Assembly (NCBI GenBank): GCA_963753725.1
Contig: CAVWDI010000017.1
Coordinates: 1-64,000, forward strand
DNA length: 64,000 bases
Reading direction: 5' to 3'
DNA from: CAVWDI01 sp963753725
GTDB lineage: Bacteria > Chloroflexota > Anaerolineae > Anaerolineales > UBA4823
Positions 57,226 through 64,000 of this stretch are shown piece after piece. Each line of letters starts with the position of its first letter. Within the stretch, counting starts at the first letter, position 1. A program made the translations under genes and the position numbers. The notes beneath the pieces were generated by a model, which saw only the letters and a list, made by a program, of their open reading frames with translations, was not told where the DNA came from and ran no database searches.

Positions 57226-58502
57226 GAAACCATTTCGATAAGTTCTCGAATTGTTTTACTCGCTTGTTCGTACGGAATTGTGTGTTGTTCACCCGTTCTC
57301 AGGTCCTTTAACGATACCTGATTATTTTCTATTTCATCTGGACCCAAAATGACAGCCACTGGAATTCCCATTCGATCACCGAAGCGAAACTGCTTTCCAA
57401 GTTTAGCAGTCGTAGGATAGCATACAACATTCATTCCTATCTCTCGTAATTCGGTAGCCAACTGGTAGGAATGTGAAAGCAGGTCTTGGTCAAACACGGT
57501 GATTAAAACAGGCGCAATCGATCCTTTTCCCTTTGCTGGGAGGCAGTCATATCGATCAAGTACGAGACTGATCACAAGGTCTCCCATAGCAAAACCAACT
57601 GCAGGCAGCGGGTCACCTCCAACCGCTTCAACAAGGTTGTCGTATCTGCCGCCGCCAAGTATTGCCCGGAATTCATTTTCCTGGTCCCAAACTTCGAATA
57701 CAGTTCCAGTATAGTAATCGAGTCCACGAATTACATGAGGCGCGAAGCGAACATATTCGGCTACCCCCAAAGATTCGATAATTGGGAAAAAGCGTGTAAG
57801 GTCTGGAGATTCTCGCCATAATTCAGAATCATTTAATATTTTTTTTAGTCCATCGATTTGGGATAGTGTCAAACCAATATCTGCAGCATAAGCATCCCAA
57901 CCTTCAGCGGACATCTTGTCCCTGCGATCAATTAACTTAAAAATTTCGAGGCGATCGTTTTCAGAAATCTGCAGCTCTCTTAATTTGGATTCCATCAATT
58001 GGCGGTTGTTCACCAGGACTTTTACTTGATCGGATGATAACCCAGCTTCTTTCAGGAAAGTCGCCGCGATGGCGACCATCTCTGCATCCGCTTCTGGGGA
58101 ATCTATACCAATTAAATCTATGTTCCATTGGAAAAATTCCCGGGTGCGACCTTTCTGTGGGCGTTCGTATCTCCAAAATGGTCCCCATGACCACCAGCGC
58201 AGAGGATAAACCAGTTGGTTTTGACGTTGGGCTACCATGCGAGCTATCGAAGGGGTTAATTCAGGGCGCAAAGTGATTAAATCTCCACTACGATCCTCAA
58301 ACACAAAAGATTGTTCCTTCACGAGTTCCTCACCAGATTTGGCGGCATACAAGTCAATGGGTTCCAAGAACGGCCCATCTATCTCCTGGTAGCCAAAAGC
58401 CTCTGACACTTTTCGAACAGTATTGTATATAAATGTCCTTACCGCCATAACTTCGGGGTAATAATCACGAGTTCCTTTAATGGGTTGTATTTTTGATGAC
58501 AT
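57222..58502 (-). CDS. hisS: Histidyl-tRNA synthetase
   Basis: 426 residues, full length. Class II synthetase motifs: GTRDYYPE at the N-terminus, TLRPELTPSIARM, motif 2 RYERPQKGRTREFFQWNIDL, His-binding RGLDYYTGTVFE and motif 3 GGGRYDNL. The C-terminal anticodon-binding domain has VLITVFDQD and GKQFRFGDRMGIP. The cognate tRNA gene lies 37 bases downstream on the same strand. Confidence 0.97.
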   Translation of the reverse strand: MSSKIQPIKGTRDYYPEVMAVRTFIYNTVRKVSEAFGYQEIDGPFLEPIDLYAAKSGEELVKEQSFVFEDRSGDLITLRPELTPSIARMVAQRQNQLVYPLRWWSWGPFWRYERPQKGRTREFFQWNIDLIGIDSPEADAEMVAIAATFLKEAGLSSDQVKVLVNNRQLMESKLRELQISENDRLEIFKLIDRRDKMSAEGWDAYAADIGLTLSQIDGLKKILNDSELWRESPDLTRFFPIIESLGVAEYVRFAPHVIRGLDYYTGTVFEVWDQENEFRAILGGGRYDNLVEAVGGDPLPAVGFAMGDLVISLVLDRYDCLPAKGKGSIAPVLITVFDQDLLSHSYQLATELREIGMNVVCYPTTAKLGKQFRFGDRMGIPVAVILGPDEIENNQVSLKDLRTGEQHTIPYEQASKTIRELIEMVS

Positions 58503-58521
58503 AATTGAGTGTTAGGAAATT

Positions 58522-59710
58522 TTATTTTATTATTATCAGTTCTTTTTGCGGAGTACTTATAAATTCAGCTCCATTATCCGTGACCAATACATCTTCTTCG
58601 ATGCCAATATATCCATAACCATCCACCATCAAACCGGGTTCAACGGCGTAAACCTGCCCTGATTCTAATTGCAAGTTAGGGGTATCGCCATACCTTTCCC
58701 ATTCAGGTCCCAAGATGCCTGCGCCATCGTGAACAAGCTGTCCAATGTGGTGACCGGTCGCATACATATATTCCGGATAACCTGATTCAGTAATCACTTC
58801 ACGAGCAATAGCATCCACTTCTTTTCCCAATATTCCTGGTTTCATCTCAGCGACAGTTTTTTGAATAGCATCGGTAACAGTTTTAAACCCGTGCATTACA
58901 GGTTCGGGGATCGTTTTCTCACCATCAGGCATTACATATACTACTCGTTGAATATCAGAACAATACCCATTTTGTTTGATTCCAAAATCAAAATGAACAA
59001 TATGACCAGGTTGAACAACAATATTACTTGGACCCACATGACCGATTGGGGATTCCGGTCCAGCATTAACCGCAGGACATGTTTCATTTTCCCATGCTGT
59101 TTCCAGATTATTTTCTTTTAATTGCTGATGCATATAGCCAGCAATTTGCTTTTCTGTCATACCTGGTTTCATGAATTTGAAAGTCTGCTCATAAATCCAC
59201 TGCGTGGTATCGACAGCATTTTGTATCAGTTCAATTTCAAGCCGCGTTTTCCGGCTTCGTAAGGAATTTATGATCCTCTCTGCGGAAATTAATTTATTCC
59301 GTAAAGGAGATGCGTTTAAATAATCCAATAACACCTGGTATAAACCAAAATTGAGACCGTCTGAAAGGACATCATTTTTAGAGAAGTTAATTGCAATATT
59401 TATTGGGATTCAATTCTTCTAAAGTGGTTGTCAGCAATTCTCGAATTGAGCGATCATAAGGTATAACTTTACTGAAAATACCGAGACTTTTTGCTGTATC
59501 GGCTTCAAGCCTACCGAGAATGATGGTGCGATCATTGGTTTTTGTGAAGATAATTGCACTCTGCCATGTAAGATCGTGACCGTAAATCAATGGGAGAATA
59601 GGATCTCCGCATGCAGAAGTTTCGCGAACAAAAGTCAACCATACATCAATATCCAACTCCTGCAAGATTCTTATGGTTTGGTTCACTTTTTCTTTTATGA
59701 GATTACTCAT
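58522..59710 (-). pseudogene. M24-family aminopeptidase (Xaa-Pro type), one-base insertion
   Basis: Creatinase-like N-terminal domain (IDVWLTFVRETSACGDP) plus pita-bread catalytic domain. The five metal ligands are intact: HFDFGI, SDIQR, ATGHHIGQ, VEPGL and IEEDVLV. The frame breaks in an A3 run at 59399-59401; dropping one base reads NPNNIAINFSKNDVLSDG and joins the halves. Restored length is ~395 residues. It would remove N-terminal residues before Pro or act on short peptides in the cytoplasm. It lies between hisS and rph on the same strand. Confidence 0.88.
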
Positions 59711-59757
59711 TCATTATCTCCAATTAATTCAGTCTCGACTTGATCCTATTGTAGCTA

Positions 59758-60483
59758 TTAACCTATACACTCTTTGAGAATAGTTCTTTGTATTTGAAGA
59801 AGTTCCATAATTCCTTTTTCAGCCAGGTATAAAATTTCTTTCAACTGCTGTTGTGAAAAGGATTTTACCTCCGCAGTTGATTGGATTTCAATGAAATTGC
59901 CATTATTGTCCATCACAATATTAGCATCTACCTCAGCCCTTTGATCTTCTTCGTAACACAAATCTAGAATAGGTATCCCATCAACTATACCTACACTTAC
60001 AGCAGCGATCTGGTTTGTAATTGCTTGAGGTGATATTGCCTCCATTTCGACTAATCTATGTACGGCTATTTCTAAGGCGACATATGCGCCGGTTATCGCG
60101 GCTGTTCGGGTACCGCCATCTGCTTGAATAACATCACAATCGAAAATCAGGGTTCTCGAACCAATAGCACCCAGATTTACGGCAGCCCTTAAACTCCTTC
60201 CAATCAAGCGTTTAATTTCTTGAGTTCTTCCGCCCAACCGGTAGATTTCCCGGGGTTTTCGTGTGAGTGTTGACCGGGGAAGCATGGCATATTCCGCTGT
60301 AATCCATCCCCCGGCCTTTTTTTCCTCCTCCATCCATCTTGGAATACCCTCTTCGATTGAAACATTACAAAGGATTTTTGTATCTCCTATTTCGAATAGG
60401 GCAGATCCTTCTGCGAAAGCTGAAAAATCTGGTTTAACCACAATTGATCTTAATTCATCTGGCTGGCGTCCATCGACACGCAT
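59758..60483 (-). CDS. rph: Ribonuclease PH
   Basis: 241 residues. Phosphorolytic 3'-5' exoribonuclease that trims tRNA 3' ends. MRVDGRQPDELR opens the fold; other blocks are ILCNVSIEEGIPRW, SLRAAVNLGAIGSRT, CDVIQADGGTRTAAITGAY and DLCYEEDQRAEVDANIVM (catalytic Asp). It is at the head of the minus-strand run with the M24 peptidase gene and hisS. Confidence 0.96.
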   Translation of the reverse strand: MRVDGRQPDELRSIVVKPDFSAFAEGSALFEIGDTKILCNVSIEEGIPRWMEEEKKAGGWITAEYAMLPRSTLTRKPREIYRLGGRTQEIKRLIGRSLRAAVNLGAIGSRTLIFDCDVIQADGGTRTAAITGAYVALEIAVHRLVEMEAISPQAITNQIAAVSVGIVDGIPILDLCYEEDQRAEVDANIVMDNNGNFIEIQSTAEVKSFSQQQLKEILYLAEKGIMELLQIQRTILKECIG

Positions 60484-60691
60484 GCACTAATTCCAGGTTG
60501 ATAGTAGAATTCTTGATTCCGGCGCTTATTTTACCACCTGGTAATTTCCTGAATGGTTTTATATGTGTCTAACAATATGTTAAGAATCGATTAAGGGTAT
60601 TTAATTGAAATTACAGTTCTATTGTGCTATGATTTATGGATGTTCTAATGTTTCAAATATTTATTATTGGTTGTTTTTACATTTATCAATT

Positions 60692-61693
60692 ATGACATCC
60701 AACATAACACGTCGTGAATTCTTAAAATTAGGCAGTTTGGCTGCTATGGGAATTGGTCTGCCGGTTTATCCTCCCGGTGGGAATCCATATCTCTCTACCC
60801 CTGCACTACGTATGGGTAGAACAATCCGTTCACTTAACTACTATGAACACCCAACGTACACGAGTTCTGAACTCGGGTATTACAATACCGATGCCGTCAT
60901 TAATATATTCGAAGAAAAAAGGGGTGATGCTCGAGTAGAAGAATGCCCCATTTGGGTTAAAAGCGAAGATGGCTGGTTAAATTCCACCTTTATTCAACCG
61001 GTAAGAAATGTAAAAAACCAGCCCGTGTTGGATATTCCTGCTGGAGGGATGCTCGCTGAAGTAACAGTGCCTTTCACCCAATCATGGTCGATTAATAATG
61101 ACCGAAGGAAAAGGGCATACCGGTTTTATTACAGCAGCACACATTGGGTTTACAATGCCTATTCAACCACAGATGGAAGTGTGTGGTATCGGATCCTTGA
61201 TGATGGTAATAAAGGCAGCTTTTTAGTAATGGCTGAAGATTTGAGGCCAATCTCCGAAAAAGAAATATCTCCAATTTCACCTGATGTATTGAACAAACAT
61301 TTAGAAGTTGATCTAACTGGCCAGCGGTTAACGGCGTTTGAGAATCAGAAACCGGTATTTTCCGCTCGGATCGCATCCGGTTATTTTGAAGGTGATACAC
61401 CGATGGGTGAATTTAAAGTTGAGCGAAAGAATCCATCCAGGCATATGGCTGCCCGAACAGAGACAAGCGAATTTGATTTACCTGGTGTACCCTGGGTTTG
61501 TTTCATCTCTTGGACCGGTGTGTCGCTTCATGGAACTTATTGGCATAATAACTATGGAACCCCACAAAGCCATGGATGCATAAATTTAACCCCAGAAGCC
61601 GCGAAGTGGATATACCGCTGGACGGATCCTTTTGTCCCTGTGGAAGATAATTATGAAGAGTCGGATAACGGCACAAAAGTTGTGATTTATTAA
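60692..61693 (+). CDS. L,D-transpeptidase (YkuD) with Tat signal
   Basis: 333 residues from the ATG at 60692, chosen because a twin-arginine signal follows directly (NITRREFLKLGSLAAMGIGL). A middle SH3-like region precedes the YkuD domain (LEVDLTGQRLTAFENQKPVF) with the catalytic motif SLHGTYWHN plus SHGCINLTPEAAKWIY. It cross-links peptidoglycan or anchors proteins to it through the active-site Cys after Tat export. It is followed at 12 bases by an SH3b lipoprotein gene. Confidence 0.93.
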   Translation: MTSNITRREFLKLGSLAAMGIGLPVYPPGGNPYLSTPALRMGRTIRSLNYYEHPTYTSSELGYYNTDAVINIFEEKRGDARVEECPIWVKSEDGWLNSTFIQPVRNVKNQPVLDIPAGGMLAEVTVPFTQSWSINNDRRKRAYRFYYSSTHWVYNAYSTTDGSVWYRILDDGNKGSFLVMAEDLRPISEKEISPISPDVLNKHLEVDLTGQRLTAFENQKPVFSARIASGYFEGDTPMGEFKVERKNPSRHMAARTETSEFDLPGVPWVCFISWTGVSLHGTYWHNNYGTPQSHGCINLTPEAAKWIYRWTDPFVPVEDNYEESDNGTKVVIY

Positions 61694-61705
61694 CAAGGAG
61701 AGAAA

Positions 61706-62250
61706 ATGTCAAAGATTAAACTGAATAAATATCAAATGATTGCCTTTTTTACGGCGATTTTAATGGTCACAACTGCGTGTAGTTTTTCAGTATTTCAAGA
61801 TCCGACGGCCACTGCAGTGCCTCCGGTGACTATGGTGGTAACACAAGTAATTACCCAGGTCATACCCGCCACCATAGAACCTGAAGTCACAAATACACCA
61901 GCGGTCAGCCCAACCCCTTCTCCGACTTTGATACCTACACTGGCCGGCACTTATGATCCATATTCAGCGCCACTGTGGTACCCAATAAAGATTGTCCGGC
62001 CTCCAGATTGCATATTGGTGATCGAGCATATGTTACGATCGGTGGAGGTCCCAATGGGATCAGGTTTGGAGCGGATGTCCGTTATGATACTGTTATTGGT
62101 TATGCTGAAGAAGGTGAAGGAATGAGCGTACTTGACGGTCCGTGGTGTTATCATAGTTGGATCGTATGGATGGTGAAAACTGATGGAGGTTTAGAGGGAT
62201 TTACACCTGAGGGAAATGGAGAAGAATATTGGCTGCTGCCGGAGCAATAA
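61706..62250 (+). pseudogene. Lipoprotein with Thr/Pro linker and bacterial-SH3-like domain, one-base deletion
   Basis: The signal sequence ends in a lipobox TTAC (VTTACSFSV). A TP-rich linker follows. The frame slips at A3 (61987-61989): one more A reads WYPIKDCPASRLHIGDRAYV, a typical SH3b start, and runs to WLLPEQ at 62250. Restored length is ~181 residues. It probably binds cell-wall material beside the L,D-transpeptidase made from the preceding gene. AAGGAGAG precedes the ATG. Confidence 0.8.
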
Positions 62251-62442
62251 ACGCCATAATCCCTATTATTTTTTTCAGTGGTTTACGCAATTCTCTCTAA
62301 GATATTCACGATCCCATATCCAACGAATGTAGGATTGATTTTTGGAAATCAAATCTGGATTATTCATTTTAATTATGGAAAATCAATATAAAATTTAAAT
62401 AAATAATCTGTTGAAACACAATTAAAATGATAGGAGATAAAA

Positions 62443-62952
62443 ATGGAATATCAAGAATTAATAAAAAAACGATACAGTGTCAGAGCTTATAAACCTGATC
62501 CTATTGAGGAAGATAAACTGCAAAAGGTGCTCGATGCGGCTAGACTTGCACCAACTGCCGCCAACCGCCAGCCATTCCAAATCTTAGTAATTCACACAGA
62601 AGGCAAACAAGAGGCATTAAAAAAGATCTATCGTAAAGATTGGTTTGTACAGGCGCCATTATTGATTTGCGCAGTGGGTATACCAGGGAAGAGTTGGGTG
62701 CGCGAAGATATGCGCCGTTATCTTGATGTTGATGTAGCCATCGTAATGGATCATTTAATCCTTGCTGCGACAGATTTAGGATTGGGTACCTGTTGGATTG
62801 CGGCGTTTAACGCTAAAGCAGCGCGTGAAATCCTGGAACTCCCTGATGAAGTTGAACCGCTAATATTTTCTCCTTTAGGTTACCCTGCAGATGAACTTGG
62901 GAAGAAGGAACGAAAACCACTTTCTGAATTAATCCGTTATGAAAAATGGTGA
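62443..62952 (+). CDS. Nitroreductase-family FMN protein
   Basis: 169 residues. N-terminal RYSVRAYKPDPIEEDKL and AARLAPTAANRQPFQILV give the FMN phosphate/ring contacts, ATDLGLGTCWIAAF and LGYPAD close the fold. The short length fits the compact nitroreductase clade, which can act as ene/nitro reductases or in cofactor metabolism. AGGAG lies 10 bases upstream of the ATG. Confidence 0.92.
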   Translation: MEYQELIKKRYSVRAYKPDPIEEDKLQKVLDAARLAPTAANRQPFQILVIHTEGKQEALKKIYRKDWFVQAPLLICAVGIPGKSWVREDMRRYLDVDVAIVMDHLILAATDLGLGTCWIAAFNAKAAREILELPDEVEPLIFSPLGYPADELGKKERKPLSELIRYEKW

Positions 62953-63018
62953 GAAATTAATAAGTAATTGATATAATATATACGGAAATTATTAAAACCA
63001 TATCGTTCAGGATATTTT

Positions 63019-63246
63019 ATGCCGCTGTATGAGTACCTGTGTATAGATTGTCGTGAAAAATTTGAGGTATTACGGCCGATGGGTGAAGCTGATACACCGG
63101 TCGATTGCACTTTGTGCAATAGTACAAATACTTCTCGAACGATATCGGTTTTCTTTGCCCAGAGTGGAGGGAGAGTTGTGGCTGGGGGCGCTCAAAGTTG
63201 TTCTACATGCAGCAGCAATGCCTGTGCTACATGCAGACCATCGTGA
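63019..63246 (+). CDS. FmdB-family zinc-ribbon protein
   Basis: 75 residues. MPLYEYLCIDCREKFEVLRP and VDCTLCNS form a single zinc ribbon as in the FmdB family of putative regulators; the C-terminus is Cys-rich (CSTCSSNACATC). Role unknown. It lies 66 bases downstream of the nitroreductase gene. Confidence 0.9.
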   Translation: MPLYEYLCIDCREKFEVLRPMGEADTPVDCTLCNSTNTSRTISVFFAQSGGRVVAGGAQSCSTCSSNACATCRPS

Positions 63247-63312
63247 ATAACTAGTAATTTCGTAGCATGATTTGAGTAGGAGGGGGAACAAGAAGAAATA
63301 TTCCCACTAATT

Positions 63313-64000
63313 TTATTTTTCGGATATCAATTTTTCATATAAGTTCGAGGTTTTATCGATCATTACTTCAATGCTGAACTCACTTTCAGCAATCGCACGA
63401 CCTTTACGGCCTACTTCCTCTCGTTTCATAGGATGGTTAATTAAATATATACAATCCTCAGCTGGTTTACGAATATCTCCTGGCTGGCAAAGATAACCAG
63501 TTATACCTTCCCGAATTACTTCGGGAATCCCTCCAACTCGATTTGCTACAACTGGAATGCCCATTGCCATGGCTTGCGGTACGGTTCGCGGCAATCCTTC
63601 CCTTGAAGAAGTAAATAAAAAGATATCCATCACAGATAACATGCGGGGAACATCGCGCCTCAAACCTGTAATTGTCGTCTGCTCCCATAGACCTTCCGAT
63701 TTAAGCAGCATCTCTACTTCGGACCGCTGCGTGCCATCGCCAACGAGTAATAAATGTACTTTGTCAACTTCACGGTTAATTTCCGCTGAAATTCGAATCC
63801 ATTCCAAAGGATTCTTGGGATGTGAAAACCTGCCGATGTTTCCGATAACAACAGCATCTGAGGGGATACCTAACTCGGAGCGCACCTCTTCTCGATTGAA
63901 ATTGAACGGATTAAATTCATCCAATGGGATTGCACTGCGGATTAAATGATAAAGTCCTTTGTATCCAATTCCTGCTTCCAGTCCTGTTTGAATATCGAGA
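63313..64000 (-). CDS. Glycosyltransferase family 4 protein (3' part only; gene continues beyond the window)
   Basis: The frame stays open to the end of the window, so the true start lies outside. The visible ~229 residues are the C-terminal GT-B half: VIGNIGRFSHPKNP, LLLVGDGTQRSEVE, ITGLRRDVPRMLSVMDIFLF, the E-x7-E type SSREGLPRTVPQAMAMG, and PVVANRVGGIPEVIREG. It transfers sugars from nucleotide donors, probably to cell-envelope lipids or polysaccharide. Confidence 0.92.
   Translation of the reverse strand, partial: LDIQTGLEAGIGYKGLYHLIRSAIPLDEFNPFNFNREEVRSELGIPSDAVVIGNIGRFSHPKNPLEWIRISAEINREVDKVHLLLVGDGTQRSEVEMLLKSEGLWEQTTITGLRRDVPRMLSVMDIFLFTSSREGLPRTVPQAMAMGIPVVANRVGGIPEVIREGITGYLCQPGDIRKPAEDCIYLINHPMKREEVGRKGRAIAESEFSIEVMIDKTSNLYEKLISEK

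Overview
The window looks like a chromosomal segment of a Chloroflexota bacterium, probably of the Anaerolineae type (inference). The evidence is Thr/Pro/Ser-rich surface lipoproteins, a DUF5655-type tail, a second MoeA carrying a binding-protein-like C-terminal domain, paired zinc-ribbon membrane proteins, a metF/metV pair, and secreted proteins ending in a short aromatic-hydrophobic Pro tail. Base composition is AT-leaning. There is no rRNA, CRISPR array, prophage or intact insertion sequence. Three tRNA genes are present (Leu-TAA, Val-TAC, His-GTG), and each has a recognisable sigma-70-type promoter.

Layout. 0-2 kb: surface lipoproteins. 2.1-6.4 kb, minus strand: rpoN, an NtrB-like kinase and an NtrC-like sigma-54 activator that lacks a DNA-binding domain. 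6.6-7.6 kb: proline dehydrogenase. 7.7-15.4 kb: a long plus-strand run of ubiA-like prenyltransferase, two moeA genes, bcp peroxiredoxin, cytochrome c, a redox-looking GAF histidine kinase and its NarL-type regulator. 15.4-21 kb: housekeeping genes (upp, ruvB, DUF2905, queA, pdp, fmt). 21.3-25.1 kb: a minus-strand C1 cluster of a RACo-like corrinoid-protein activator, a GNAT/YoaP-like protein, metV and metF. 25.2-35.5 kb: surface proteins, one intact and four broken. 35.8-45.3 kb: RlmI-like methyltransferase, SGNH hydrolase, tRNA-Leu with a scrambled duplicate of its 3' part, PHP phosphoesterase, DUF362 protein, psuG, FAH-family hydrolase and an RpiR regulator. 45.8-47.3 kb: a graveyard of gene remnants. 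47.4-50.6 kb: a 1044-residue fusion of serine hydroxymethyltransferase and glycine-cleavage T-protein. 50.6-64 kb: FKBP isomerase, zinc-ribbon membrane pair, SDR, GNAT, enolase-superfamily epimerase, hisS with tRNA-His, M24 peptidase, rph, L,D-transpeptidase, nitroreductase, FmdB-type protein and a glycosyltransferase that runs off the end.

How the genes relate. One-carbon metabolism recurs: fmt, metF, metV, the RACo-like activator and the GlyA-GcvT fusion could together move C1 units between serine/glycine, methylene-THF and methyl-THF. A second theme is redox and molybdenum-cofactor biology with a two-component system at the end of the same run of genes.

The most striking general feature is the number of broken reading frames. 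About seventeen recognisable genes carry single-base indels or premature stops. Most isolated ones are +1 insertions, which points to assembly or sequencing error. The premature stops mostly fit single C-to-T (or G-to-A) changes and cluster in surface-protein and remnant regions, which points to real decay. Essential genes (hisS, fmt, ruvB, the glyA part of the fusion) are intact. Both explanations are kept open.
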